A stretch of DNA of 64,000 bases from Schizosaccharomyces osmophilus (lineage: Eukaryota; Ascomycota; Schizosaccharomycetes; Schizosaccharomycetales; Schizosaccharomycetaceae), in assembly GCF_027921745.1 (NCBI RefSeq), contig NC_079238.1, positions 5,146,001 to 5,210,000 on the forward strand, given 5' to 3'. This document shows, piece by piece, positions 34,880 through 47,345 of the stretch. Below the pieces are notes generated by a model. The model did no database searches. It was not told where the DNA came from and worked only from the letters and a program-made list of their open reading frames with translations. The position numbers were made by a program, and so were the translations under genes. The first letter of the stretch is position 1; each line of letters opens with the position of its first letter.

Positions 34880-35399
34880 ATCACTGGGAACGAGTGTGCC
34901 TCTAAAGCAGCTATTGATTCTCTCAAACTTGACTAAGGTTTCCTTTGCAGCAAGTTTCAAAATCTTCAAGTTATGCTTTGTAGTTTTGTAATATTTCATA
35001 TCTTTGTCGTTGTTCATGACATTCTTCCTTGGATCTGCCTGTAGCTATAGAGATTCGTTCTTTATAGTTTTATCTATGGTCCATGTTAACGCGTTAAATC
35101 AAAGGCCGTTTGATTAATTAATTCTTTTGTTGCTGTCAAAGTAGAATAAAATTCTTTCTATTTCCTCCCGCCTTAAATTTCTTTTTGTAATGTTTTAGGT
35201 GACACTCCCAATTGTACCCTAGGTGAGTGACATCTACCTCCACTTGTAAATATATACTTAGACGAAACGCGCAAATCCAACTGGTACATTTAACTATATT
35301 TAAAACGCATTTTGTGAGTGAAAGCTCATTACATTTTAATTGAATAAAATCTAGCACAAGCGGAAGAATTCAAAACCGGTTATCAAGAATACTCTATGA
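34880..35399. other. Intergenic, phosphorylase 3' region to pub2
   Basis: About 520 bp. It has the 3' UTR of the phosphorylase and the pub2 promoter. Overlapping short frames here are shadows or chance. Confidence 0.45.
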
Positions 35400-37663
<2,264 letters not shown>

Positions 37664-37787
37664 ATACGAAACGAAGCCTGTGGCAGTATACTTGGTTTTG
37701 ACAGACGTATTGTATTTTAATGATATTTATTTTTTATTATGGCTGAATAATAATGCAATTAGTTATGTATTATTAATAAATCTTTTT

Positions 37788-39176
37788 CTACTCAAGGTGC
37801 CGTTTTTTATTAGGAATTGTAGACATAATGGGATTGGAACTTAAGAAATCAGCACTTTCCAAAATAGCAGAAGCATCTGCCATGCTGCAGTCAGGAGAAG
37901 AAATGTTTTCCATCAGCTCCGACAACTTTCGTTTTGTTGGCTGTAGATTATTAGAAGACACCAACTGTGTATCTTCCAAAAAGGATACAAATTGGGAGGA
38001 ATCGTCAATTTGTTGAATCTCCTCAGCAACACCACTTGTATCATAAACACTTGGTTCAGTATCATTTTTTAATATTTTTTGAAAGACATCGGAATCATTG
38101 AGTTCATCAAGCAATTCAGAAGCTTCTTCATTTAATTTGTTCAAAGTGTCCTGTTTCATTCGCGAAAATGTATCATCTAGCTCAGTATATGATTCATCCG
38201 TCTCAGTATTTTCCAAGTTGTACTTAAGCAAACCGTCTCGTACACCTCTATTAGCTTTGATTAAGGGATTAACAGAAGAGGGTGAACGTATGACATGGTC
38301 AAGGCGAGGACGAATGAAAGATGGGTCTGTTTTGAATGGATTTTCAGACTCAATCTTTGTACTTTCTGAATGTTGATTAGGATGATCAAAAAAACCATTT
38401 TTCTCATAGCTGAGACGAACTAGCTTTGGGTGTGAACTGGCACCAGTATGCAGACTCGACTGAGATGTATGCGAATTTAAATTATCGCTCCGGTTGGGCT
38501 CCAAAGCATTTCGTAGTTGAATTTCAGTATTTTGTTCTTCGGGGAGAGGTGATAACTGCTCATTACTGTCACTGAGGTAATGCTGATTTTGCTCCCCTTC
38601 TTCACTCTCAATTTCAATAACTTCTGGATTATCCTTTTGATTTGTCCCAGATACATAAAATCCATTTTCCAATTGCTGGTTTTCATTTTCTAGTTCATCT
38701 TCGCTCTTTTCGTAAAGACTCTCCTGTTCCAAAACTTCATCATTGTCATCGGAAAGAATATGTTCTTGGTTCAATTGCTGAGCATCTTCCTTTTCGTATT
38801 CCTCATCTTCATCTTCATAAAGTTCGTGATTCTTCTGATCAATTGTAATGTCTTGTTCAGTTTTATAGTCATTCACATCATTATCAACTTCCACTATTTC
38901 ATCCATATCTTCCTCATTTTGGTCAGAATCCAATGGGAAAAGCATTCCCCGGGCAGTGGTAGGAGATTGATTCCATATATTTACAATGGACAAACGCGAG
39001 GGTCGCCTGGGCTTCTTTTGAGAAGATTCGTGAATAGGACGAAATGAAAATGGAGAGCAACCATTCTCGTATGAATTGTGTTTCATACCATCAATCCATG
39101 TCATGAAATCGTTTGCTGAAAACATATCCAAACTAGAACCTCCCTTACCGGGGGTCAACGTATTTCTTCGAAACAT
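37788..39176 (-). CDS. Uncharacterised acidic protein (SPAC1805.14-like)
   Basis: A 462-residue, single-exon protein that I identify by position only. The N terminus is basic and may be structured (MFRRNTLTPGKGGSSLDM; NDFMTWIDGMKHNSYENG; SQKKPRRPSRLSIVNIW). From about residue 75 to 240 it is very rich in Glu, Asp, Gln and Asn, so probably disordered. Later there are Ser/Thr-rich stretches with candidate phosphorylation sites, a helix-like DELNDSDVFQKILKND, and a tail FLSSNPIMSTIPNKKRHLE that could be a nuclear signal. No domain recognised. I would guess nuclear location, without proof. Confidence 0.8.
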   Translation of the reverse strand: MFRRNTLTPGKGGSSLDMFSANDFMTWIDGMKHNSYENGCSPFSFRPIHESSQKKPRRPSRLSIVNIWNQSPTTARGMLFPLDSDQNEEDMDEIVEVDNDVNDYKTEQDITIDQKNHELYEDEDEEYEKEDAQQLNQEHILSDDNDEVLEQESLYEKSEDELENENQQLENGFYVSGTNQKDNPEVIEIESEEGEQNQHYLSDSNEQLSPLPEEQNTEIQLRNALEPNRSDNLNSHTSQSSLHTGASSHPKLVRLSYEKNGFFDHPNQHSESTKIESENPFKTDPSFIRPRLDHVIRSPSSVNPLIKANRGVRDGLLKYNLENTETDESYTELDDTFSRMKQDTLNKLNEEASELLDELNDSDVFQKILKNDTEPSVYDTSGVAEEIQQIDDSSQFVSFLEDTQLVSSNNLQPTKRKLSELMENISSPDCSMADASAILESADFLSSNPIMSTIPNKKRHLE

Positions 39177-40129
39177 GAAAAAAAAAAATATGAATGCTAT
39201 TTCAAGACTGGCTTGTATCTAAATCCGTAAGCTCTTGTCGAAATGACGAAGCTTTCCAAAAGTATATACAGAAATAAAATCCCAACTTGGGAATAACCTA
39301 TTATAAATAGAAAGAAACAAGCTTCTCTGAAAATAAACTGTAAACGTGAAAGACCCAAAGGTGCGTGTTGCAAGTTCACGTATTCGAAGAAAGCAATAAA
39401 TACCGAGATCAGCAGCAGAGGAAAAGAACCTAGAATTCTATTCGTTTTACGAAGCTGAAAACCTGTTGAAATAAGGAGAGAATTAAACAGTACGATCGAT
39501 CGACGTGTGTCTTTTGGTCTTCTGTTAAGTTGAAATTCAAAGCAAGTACATGAACACTACTTTTCCTAGTAAGTAAAAGAAACGAAACAAATAAAACAAC
39601 AAGATTTACAAATTAAAACACCAAACAAAGAAGCGCCTTTTAATAGCGCTAGATGATAGAATGGGGAAGTGGACACGTTTCAATAACAGTAATTTCAACA
39701 ATTTCCACTACACTTGAATAACAATGAGTAAAAGATATTACTTTCCAAAAATTCAAGTAGGAAAATTAAATAAATTAAATAGAAAAAGGACACAAAAATG
39801 TTTTCCCTGAGACTGAATATTTGGTAAAAGGATACTCAGAAAAATCACAAAGTCAGCTACAAAAGTGTCATACACAAAAAGACTAAAGCATTAATCCATG
39901 CTCGAGTACATCATTTATGGTAATGGTTATTTCAACAATTACAACAGAAGAAAAACGAAAAAGTTTAATGTAATCTTTGTCGCCCATTACATACAGTATA
40001 AGACAAACTACAAGGAGTCTGCAGTTTACAATGTCTAGGATTATTAAAAATTTACATCTACAGAGCAAAAATAGAATGGAACCGAATGTTTTATATTGTA
40101 TTGCAATGTCAAGACTTATACCAACTATT
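39177..40129. other. Intergenic, upstream of the acidic-protein gene and 3' of rpl14
   Basis: About 950 bp between two minus-strand genes. It is AT-rich with no recognisable feature beyond the expected promoter and 3' UTR. Short frames across 39197-39379 and the 3' half are not convincing. Confidence 0.45.
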
Positions 40130-40842
40130 TTAAGCCTTAGAAGTCTTGGCGACAGCAACATTAACTTGGTCACGACGTTGCTTCTTGAGACGCATGACAG
40201 CGAAACGGTCAAAGTCGTTCAATTGGCTACGGACCTTCTTGGCGTGCAAGCTCTTAGCCCAGGCAGTAGAGTTCCACTTGTTGCAGATCTCTTGAGCCTT
40301 CCACTTCTTGGCAAGAACACCAGAGCGAGCACCACGGGGAACTTGCATGACAATAGGAGTAAGGACAACACTGCCAATACGAGCGACGTGGCGAGACAAC
40401 TCGGGGCAGGGAGAGTCAACAAGGACCTGTAAGCACGTTAGCTATGAAGTTCAATTGATATTGATAGAACATCATTCCAAATTTGAGAAAATACTTCAAG
40501 TACGCAGGACAACTTTATTAAAGTTGATTTACTTAAGTATCAGTTAATGCAAGGCAATTATTAAGATTTTCTATTGCAATGTGAAATTTTCACTTTGCAA
40601 TTTACTCATCCTAATCAGTTCCCAAAATGAACAATGATCACGCATTATCTTTTGAAAAGTCGATCTCAAGTATCAAAGTATGCTCTCTATTATAGATGGA
40701 CAACTTTCTATCCACCTAAGTATTTTTCACTTACCCGTCTGTGGTCAACAATGTCGACGATAGCAGCAATCTTGCCGGCGTACTCACCCTTGTTAATGAG
40801 AACGACACGTCCAACCTCAACGTAACGCTTAAATCCTTCCAT
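40130..40842 (-). CDS. rpl14: 60S ribosomal protein L14 (eL14)
   Basis: Large-subunit ribosomal protein, 134 residues in two exons: 40735-40842 ([23 protein letters not shown]... to DHRR) and 40130-40426 ([18 protein letters not shown]... to AKTSKA). The 308-nt intron has donor GTAAGTG and acceptor TTACAG. The KOW-like opening and the basic C-terminal half ([20 protein letters not shown]) fit eL14, and the length matches the S. pombe protein. Codon use is strongly biased, as expected for an abundant protein. It shares a 193-bp divergent promoter with the ubiquitin-L40 gene, with a HomolD box in its own orientation. Confidence 0.96.
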
Positions 40843-40913
40843 TCTGATTTTTGGTGGTGAGTGGTTAGGGGAAGAACAGGTTGGTACCACGAAAGTATCT
40901 ACTAGGTAAAATG

Positions 40914-40921
40914 CGTGACTG
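40914..40921 (-). promoter_or_regulatory. HomolD box of rpl14
   Basis: Plus strand CGTGACTG, that is CAGTCACG on the minus strand, exactly the fission yeast HomolD consensus that replaces TATA in ribosomal-protein promoters. It lies 72 bp upstream of the rpl14 start codon. Confidence 0.8.
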
Positions 40922-40929
40922 CTTTTTTG

Positions 40930-40958
40930 GAGTCACAACAGAATCAGTGAGGGTAAGG
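40930..40958 (+). promoter_or_regulatory. HomolD-like and HomolE-like boxes of ubiquitin-L40
   Basis: GAGTCACA (40930-40937) differs by one base from HomolD CAGTCACA. AGGGTAAGG (40950-40958) resembles the HomolE AGGGTAGGG element. They lie about 80-105 bp before the ubiquitin-L40 start codon, only 9 bp from the oppositely oriented rpl14 HomolD. Confidence 0.6.
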
Positions 40959-40966
40959 CACACTGA

Positions 40967-41422
<456 letters not shown>

Positions 41423-41989
41423 AGCATTGCTGGGCTGGCATCGCTTGCTTGCTCTGCGGTTGTGGACAAATACGATCGAATATTCAGATTCTCGTGCACT
41501 TATCTGAATATCGTTGCTCCTGCAGCACTGCCCCTGGAGGCATTGTTTGGAAAGACGTCACTACACGGTTGTAGCAAGCATTTTCCAAAATAATAGATTA
41601 TTTTTTGGCTGGATTCTATTCACCTTTTGTAATTCGTTGTCGACACGTTTTGTTGAATAGGGATCTTTGGTTTTCTGTTATTTCTATTCCAATAATGATT
41701 TCAATGCACATATTCCCATCGTGTTTTTGTATTTTCAGTTAAAGTAAGAAGTATCAATTTAAGATTGACACCAAGTCTTTGCCGAGGCCGACCTAGCGGT
41801 TAGATTACATATTACCCACATTCAAAATACTTTCAGATTTTCGTTTCATCACAAAAAAAGAAGCCAAATATTCATGCTAAACAGCTTTTTCAACTAACCT
41901 TCTCTATCCCACACGTTTGTTGACTAACGTAATCGACATATCTCGTTGCAACTCTTTATTCTCCAAAAGTTTTGTGTTGCCCAAAAAAG
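41423..41989. other. 3' region of ubiquitin-L40 and rps26 upstream, with a stable hairpin
   Basis: About 570 bp. It contains a 10-bp perfect inverted repeat, ATATTCAGAT (41480-41489) and ATCTGAATAT (41502-41511), with a 12-nt loop and outer pairing. The stretch is GC-richer than usual for intergenic DNA here (about 41425-41580). See the findings; no RNA class is assigned. Confidence 0.4.
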
Positions 41990-41997
41990 CAGTCACG
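41990..41997 (+). promoter_or_regulatory. HomolD box of rps26
   Basis: CAGTCACG, a perfect HomolD box, 50 bp upstream of the rps26 start codon, in the expected orientation and distance for a ribosomal-protein gene. Confidence 0.82.
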
Positions 41998-42047
41998 GAA
42001 CGATTTAGCACATCGTCAAGCTGCTCAAACCTTTCCTCTGCACCACC

Positions 42048-42533
42048 ATGACTCAAAAGAGAAGAAATTGCGGACGTAACAAGCACGGCCGTGGCCACGT
42101 CAAGTTTGTTCGCTGCGTCAATTGCAGCCGCGCTGTCCCCAAGGACAAGGCCATCAAGCGCTGGACGATCCGTAAGTTGATTCATTAATCGTTGCACACA
42201 TGGCTTTTAGCATGATTAGAGTCTTTTTGGCTCTCTATGCTTAGAAAGTCGATGTGCAATGCAGAACACATTAAGACTACGATACTAAACGTTTTAGGTA
42301 ACATGGTTGAAACTGCTGCCATTCGTGACATGTCCGAGGCTTCTGTATACAGCGAGTACACCATCCCCAAGTTGTACGTCAAGTTGCAATACTGTGTCTC
42401 TTGCGCTATTCACTCTCGTGTGGTTCGTGTCCGCTCTCGCGATGGCCGTCGTATTCGCACTCCCCCTCCTCGTGTGCGCTACAACCGTGATGGCAAGAAG
42501 CTTAACCCAGCTACCGTCGCTAAAAACTTGTAG
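42048..42533 (+). CDS. rps26: 40S ribosomal protein S26 (eS26)
   Basis: Small-subunit ribosomal protein near the mRNA exit, 119 residues in two exons: 42048-42171 and 42298-42533 (donor GTAAGTT, branch ACTAAAC, acceptor TTTTAG). The start [28 protein letters not shown]-like opening carries the first zinc cysteines (CVNC), and [19 protein letters not shown] carries the second pair. The tail is basic. S. pombe has two paralogues; gene order points to SPAC1805.11c (rps2602), but the species may have its own set. A 97-residue minus-strand frame over exon 1 is a shadow. Confidence 0.95.
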
Positions 42534-42728
42534 ATAAAAGACAAATGCACATTTATTTTGAGTTTTTAATGCGTCCATACTTAGACTTCAAGTTTCAGTA
42601 TTTTAGTAGTTAGTTTGCCTATATGTAAATCTTCGTAGAACCAAGCTAAAAGGGTAGTGCTGCAATACGCTTCAATAAGTTGTTCATATATCTTCTGCGG
42701 TTTCATTATCGTTAAATATACTACGACA

Positions 42729-44366
42729 CTAGCGAGTTTCCATGTCACGTAGTATATAACTTGAGAATTCGTCTATAAATCGTAGTACTTTTCCCGTTGT
42801 CTCATTTAGACTGCTCCAGCGTTTTGCCTTACTTATTAACAAATATGTAAGCTTCTCGCCTTGCCAGGTATCGCCTGCTGCTGTTTGATTTATTAAAGAC
42901 TCAGCAGACACTTGAAGACTGGAATCTTCATTCTCACTTTTGTCATCAGTTTGTCCAATTCTATCTGTTTCCAAAGCCTTCACAGGACGCCTCAACGTTT
43001 GATGCCGCAGCGCAATCCAATATCCCCGATTGCTATGTGTCATTCGACTAGCATTGGGATTTTGATTGCCTAGAATATCATCAATATGTACCCAAATATG
43101 TTGCGCGTCCTGTATTGGAAAGTCGGTGTGAACATGTGCTAGACCGGTAGAACTGTGAATGATTATATACCAAAAATCATCAGTTAGATTGCCTTTTTTA
43201 TCTTTTATTTTGAATCCTCCGCCATGTTGATCATGGTCATGGTCATGCTTTGTTTGCGTTTCGTAAATTTGTTCCCATAGTCGTTTTTGTAGTTCATTAT
43301 CATCATCAACCGTCGCATTTTTTACCATGAAATCTTCATTGTTTTTCTGCTCACAATAATTTCTATTAGCTCGACTCCATCGAATTATGAGTATCCGCTT
43401 TTGTCGCTTTCTGAAAACGCAATTAACACTTAATTCCCAATGTGTATCTTCATCATGATTTTCGGATCCAGCGGAGTGTAAATCTGAGGACGAAAGAAAA
43501 CCAAAAAAATGCGAATACTCTTCTCCTTCCAGAAGATTTTGACATTCATTCATACAGTACATGATAAAGGTATTGCGGACTTTCAGCTGTAAACGCCGTC
43601 CTTGCTCGTAAACTATGTGCGGTTGAAACGCTGACGGGATATACAGCAATAAAGAGCCCACAAAGTCCTTTTTCTCTAAATATAACTCATTTAAAAGGGC
43701 GACCTGCTCACTTTCAAGCGGCCTACCAACTGCTATCACATCCATGGCGCGTAGAATGGATCCACCACACTCTAAAGGAGACAGTTTAGCGGTCCACCAT
43801 CTATCAAAAGCTTCATAAACATCTGAACTATTCATCTGACTGACCCATTCATCACCATAAAACAATTGATATTGGCTCCAAAGTGCTGTGACCGCTAAAA
43901 TGAGAGTAGCAGCTGAAGGACAAGGTTTCGTCACAGCTAAAAAGATAGAAGGAGGTTCCTCTGGTATCATGTCAAATTTTCCATTTCGCCTTCTTGAAGA
44001 AGGGACCCAATCTGAAGATGGCTTTTTAATTAATAGCTTCCGCGCCAGGGTCGTCTCTGCTGATATACACTTGAATTGTTCAAAGAGATTGTATACATAA
44101 CTTTTATTCCCATTTGAATGCTCTAGAGAAGTTTCATTGTTCTGTTCATCAAGGATATCTCTTGTATCAGAAGAGAAACCATACATTCCATGGAAAAGAG
44201 CGATTTGATTTTTAAGTGGTTCCAGCTCCTTGTCTTTGTTTACTTCAACAGAATTAGTATGCTCATTTCTCTGGCTTCCAAGAACAGGAGGATGATACAT
44301 CCAGAGCATCTGAACCGATCCATTGGGTTGACACCGATGGATACATAATTGTTCCACAAGCACCAT
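42729..44366 (-). CDS. Ccz1/INTU-like longin-domain protein, probable Rab7 exchange factor subunit
   Basis: A 545-residue, intronless protein. The N-terminal part follows the first longin domain of the CCZ1/INTU/HPS4 family: a hydrophobic strand with LWMYHPPV, QIALFHGMYGFSS, then the basic WVPSSRRRNGK and PSIFLAVTKP strand. A second region (about 265-350) has KVRNTFIMYCMNECQNLLEG and RKRQKRILIIRWSRANRNY, suggesting a further longin strand set. A short His/Asp run lies near residue 385. Ccz1 with Mon1 activates Ypt7 for vacuole fusion and autophagy. Position matches S. pombe SPAC1805.10. Only 21 bp separate its start from that of fmt1. The family call is moderate. Confidence 0.6.
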   Translation of the reverse strand: MVLVEQLCIHRCQPNGSVQMLWMYHPPVLGSQRNEHTNSVEVNKDKELEPLKNQIALFHGMYGFSSDTRDILDEQNNETSLEHSNGNKSYVYNLFEQFKCISAETTLARKLLIKKPSSDWVPSSRRRNGKFDMIPEEPPSIFLAVTKPCPSAATLILAVTALWSQYQLFYGDEWVSQMNSSDVYEAFDRWWTAKLSPLECGGSILRAMDVIAVGRPLESEQVALLNELYLEKKDFVGSLLLYIPSAFQPHIVYEQGRRLQLKVRNTFIMYCMNECQNLLEGEEYSHFFGFLSSSDLHSAGSENHDEDTHWELSVNCVFRKRQKRILIIRWSRANRNYCEQKNNEDFMVKNATVDDDNELQKRLWEQIYETQTKHDHDHDQHGGGFKIKDKKGNLTDDFWYIIIHSSTGLAHVHTDFPIQDAQHIWVHIDDILGNQNPNASRMTHSNRGYWIALRHQTLRRPVKALETDRIGQTDDKSENEDSSLQVSAESLINQTAAGDTWQGEKLTYLLISKAKRWSSLNETTGKVLRFIDEFSSYILRDMETR

Positions 44367-44387
44367 TGAAGAATTTATTATAAAGTA

Positions 44388-45440
44388 ATGCCTTCAAAAC
44401 TTCCATTAAATGTCGTTTTTTTTGGTACAGATGAGTTTTCAATTCCTATTCTTCATAAATTAGCAAGTTGCGCCCAAAGGATACATATGGTAAGTGCTGG
44501 GGGGAAAAGGCCTAGAGGAAGAGATCCTATTTCATTACCAGCAGCTGCTACAGAAGCAAAAAGAATTGGGATTGAATGTATTGTATTGAAAAAAGGATGG
44601 GATGGGTTTCAGTTAAAACCCGATGACCATTTGGCTGTCTCTGCTAGTTTTGGTCGCTTTATTCCAGAATCAATTTTGGGTCAATTAGTTCACGGTGGGA
44701 TTAATATCCATCCCTCTTTTCTTCCAAAATACAGAGGAGCAAGCCCTATATACTCAACGATTCTCCATGACGATACTGAAGCTGGTGTTACAATTCAGAG
44801 GATGGACACAACGGAATTTGACAGAGGAAGGGCGCTCGCTCAGGGTATACTTCCGCTTCATGGAGATGAGCATTATAATGATCTCAGAGACAAACTTGCA
44901 AAGGGAGCCTCATCAATGCTAAATTCAGTATTGCAACAGTCCCTCTACAAAAGATCAAATTCAAGACCCGACTTAGAACCAACAGTTTATGGAACCCTGA
45001 CAGATTTAGGAAAGTATCAACAAAGTGAGAGTGCTTTTCCAATTCCCACAGCAAGTTGGGCTCGAAAGATATCTCCAGAAAGCGCTCGCATTATCTGGGA
45101 GTCAATGACAAGCAGACAAATATACAATATTACCAGAGCGTTTGAACATGCATGGACTTTAATTAATGATAAAAAGATATTTCTCTATAACTTGATGCCT
45201 CTACAACAATGGTTGAACCAATCCAAAGCTGATGTTTCCAACGACAACTGTGATTGGAATCAAATGCAACCAGGTCAGTTCACTTTATTTAAAAAAAAAT
45301 TTTTTATAATTAAAACCCTCGATTCCGCTATTGTTGTAGTAGGTGGAGTTCAGCGACAATCTGGATCTTTTGTTTCCGCATTGGAATGGGTACGAACATA
45401 TAACAGCGGTAAAGGAGGAACATTTATCACTGATTTATAA
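44388..45440 (+). CDS. fmt1: Mitochondrial methionyl-tRNA formyltransferase
   Basis: A 350-residue, single-exon enzyme that formylates initiator Met-tRNA in mitochondria. The formyltransferase core opens at residue 8 with LNVVFFGTDEFSIPIL. The active-site block is INIHPSFLPKYRGASPI near residue 105 (Asn-His-Asp set, with the Asp of DDTEAGVTIQRMD downstream), then GD..YNDLRDKLA. The C-terminal tRNA-binding domain follows AFEHAWTLI. Only seven residues precede the core, so there is no clear presequence; an internal or short signal, or an unseen upstream exon, is possible. It is divergent from the Ccz1-like gene, with 21 bp between the start codons. Confidence 0.92.
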   Translation: MPSKLPLNVVFFGTDEFSIPILHKLASCAQRIHMVSAGGKRPRGRDPISLPAAATEAKRIGIECIVLKKGWDGFQLKPDDHLAVSASFGRFIPESILGQLVHGGINIHPSFLPKYRGASPIYSTILHDDTEAGVTIQRMDTTEFDRGRALAQGILPLHGDEHYNDLRDKLAKGASSMLNSVLQQSLYKRSNSRPDLEPTVYGTLTDLGKYQQSESAFPIPTASWARKISPESARIIWESMTSRQIYNITRAFEHAWTLINDKKIFLYNLMPLQQWLNQSKADVSNDNCDWNQMQPGQFTLFKKKFFIIKTLDSAIVVVGGVQRQSGSFVSALEWVRTYNSGKGGTFITDL

Positions 45441-46187
45441 TATAACCTTTCATTTCATGGATAAATGCGTTCCCAGAGACAAAAAGTCGTGATTCCTCTT
45501 GTGCTTCATGCTGTCGAGAGATATTAGATATAGATCCTCCCTTTACTATTTTCCTAATTTATTTACCTCAGATCTATATTTAATTCCTGTTAATTAACAT
45601 CGTATTTTTTGGAAATCCATGTTTGTGTCAGTTGTTACAAGGTCGTATCATAGAGACAGTGAAATTATGTTGCACGAAACCTTTAGATCTCTAAGGCTCA
45701 ATCTCTACCTTAAAAACTCCGTTCTCATGCATGTCATGGAAAGCGCCCTATGGAGAAACCTCATTTGCCTGGCCAAGTTACCGGTTCTCAAAGTTCAATT
45801 CAAACTATGGAACCATGTCACCAAGGAAAAACACGAGTGAAATCTTCAAGATGCTTTCCTGACAATTTTTTTGCATCTCATAGGAGGACAAGCCCGAAAG
45901 ACAGAACACTGTAATTCAACCTTGCCCGAATGCGTATTCTCTGCTCCCTCAACCCTTTTACCAAGGCATCATTCACAAAGCACACTTCTTTGGTGCTTTT
46001 TATAGTTAAAACTATTTGACCAACGAAAATGAGTGTGTAGCTGAAGCTTGTTTCCAGTGTAGGGATAAACCAGTAAATCTTTCATCTAAATAGTTTTCTA
46101 CAGGCTGTTTGCTTTTAACTTCAGAACGTACCATCTGAAAGATGAGTGATTATTTAAAACATTAAAATACGTATATTCACCGATAGT
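45441..46187. other. Convergent 3' region of fmt1 and the Alba-like gene
   Basis: About 750 bp, longer than needed for two 3' ends. At 45619-45910 two overlapping plus-strand frames have protein-like composition (one from MFVSVVTRS, the other from MEKPHLPGQVTG). Neither is recognisable, and a third frame is also open in part. I do not call a gene. Confidence 0.4.
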
Positions 46188-46795
46188 CTAACTTGTTTCC
46201 TCAATGACCTGTAGGCCAATTTTCAGCTTCGGTTTAGAGCTTGTTTCTTTTTCCAGTCCATTCCCCAAAGTCCGGATACTAGGAAGAACAGAGGTTGATT
46301 GACGAACGGAAATATTCTGTTCTTCGCATCGACGTTTGACGAGCTCGATCAAACTTACAAGTTTCACAGTAGCATCTCCTTCTGCAATGGCAGAAACTTC
46401 TTTTTTATCTAATAAATCGTTCCAAAACGGTTTCAGAAGCTGCTTAGTGTTCGATCTTTCGCTTATAATCATAATTCTGTCTTGCTCACCTTCATAGTAG
46501 TATGTGGGTAGGTGAACTGAATTAGTAGTAGAATAGGCAAGGGTTTTACAAAATCTGTTAAATTAGTTGGTCTATTATTGTAACGATAGGAGAGCGATTC
46601 TATTCAATTACTTTGGTTTAGAAACTCGTAGCTCAAATTGAACAGGAGATCAAAATGGTCAAGTTCCAATTTCTACTGAATGAAAAAGAGCGTTGTTAAA
46701 TCCAAAGGTAAATGAGTAACATGATTTTATAAAACTTTAAAAGTTGAACTGAAAGCTGAACAACAGATCATCAAGTGGGCATCATACCGTAGCAT
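46188..46795 (-). CDS. Small Alba-fold protein, probably mitochondrial
   Basis: Read as two exons: 46788-46795 (ATGCTACG) and 46188-46554, joined by a 233-nt intron with donor GTATGA, branch CTAAT and acceptor AACAG; total 375 nt, 124 residues. The spliced start MLRFCKTLAYSTTNS looks like a mitochondrial presequence. The body RIMIISERSNTKQLLKPFW...SAIAEGDATVKLVSLIELVKRR follows the Alba/Rpp25 pattern (strand, helix, strand with a G-x-A turn, helix ending LKRR), and a last strand LKIGLQVI closes it. Alba proteins bind RNA or DNA. The second exon's frame is certain; the 8-nt first exon is a guess, and the protein could instead start at the internal ATG (46472). Confidence 0.55.
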
Positions 46796-46908
46796 TCATG
46801 AGGATATCTGATGGAGCAGAGAATCTGTCTGTTATGGGAAATTTGGAAAAAGATTGTCCTAACGAAATGAAATACGTAAAAAGAAGGAAGACCATCAGGG
46901 TGCTACAA

Positions 46909-47345
46909 TCAAATGGAAATCCACATGATACTCAGAATCACATCAACGGCTTGGCCGGTTTCTTTAATTGTAGTCATTCCATCTTTTTCAACATTCCAAC
47001 AGGCAGCATGAGCGGCATGCACACCACGAGAAGGATGATCGTCGGGTAACTTTTGGACTAATGTAGAACTAACAACCCATTTATAAGACTGGGTTTTCTT
47101 ATTGAGGGCATTCAAAACGCCATACTAAAACAGTTAGAACCTTTATCAATTTCAAATTCATTCTTGGCTCACGTACAATAACAGCTTGATTCATTTCGGC
47201 GCTTTTCTCACCGTCATATTCAGTTGCTTCAAGCACAGGCTTTGCAGCATCAGTACAGATCTCTTCAAGTATTACAGAATTTAGAGGCTGAATTTAATTG
47301 TTAATGATAATTTCTTTTGACAAAATACCGACTTACGCAGCTCAT
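46909..47345 (-). CDS. dlc1: Dynein light chain Dlc1 (Tctex-1 family)
   Basis: A 111-residue protein in three exons: 47337-47345 (9 nt, MSC), 47177-47287 and 46909-47124. Junctions: donor GTAAGT and acceptor TTCAG; donor GTACGT and acceptor TTTAG; all in frame. It matches the Tctex-1 fold: N-terminal helix PLNSVILEEICTDA, AEMNQAVIYGVLNALNK, then the strands YKWVVSSTLVQKL, AAHAACWNVEKDGMTTI and VDVILSIMWISI. In S. pombe Dlc1 is needed for meiotic nuclear (horsetail) movement. The length equals that of the S. pombe protein as I recall it, and the place matches SPAC1805.08. Confidence 0.92.

Noticed and set aside
41904-42197. 97-residue minus-strand frame
   Set aside because: It is antisense to rps26 exon 1 and its HomolD promoter.
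42729-44366. Alternative reading as an HPS4 or INTU orthologue
   Set aside because: The longin pattern is shared by the whole family; fungi have Ccz1, and HPS4 and INTU are animal proteins, so a Ccz1-like call is the simplest.
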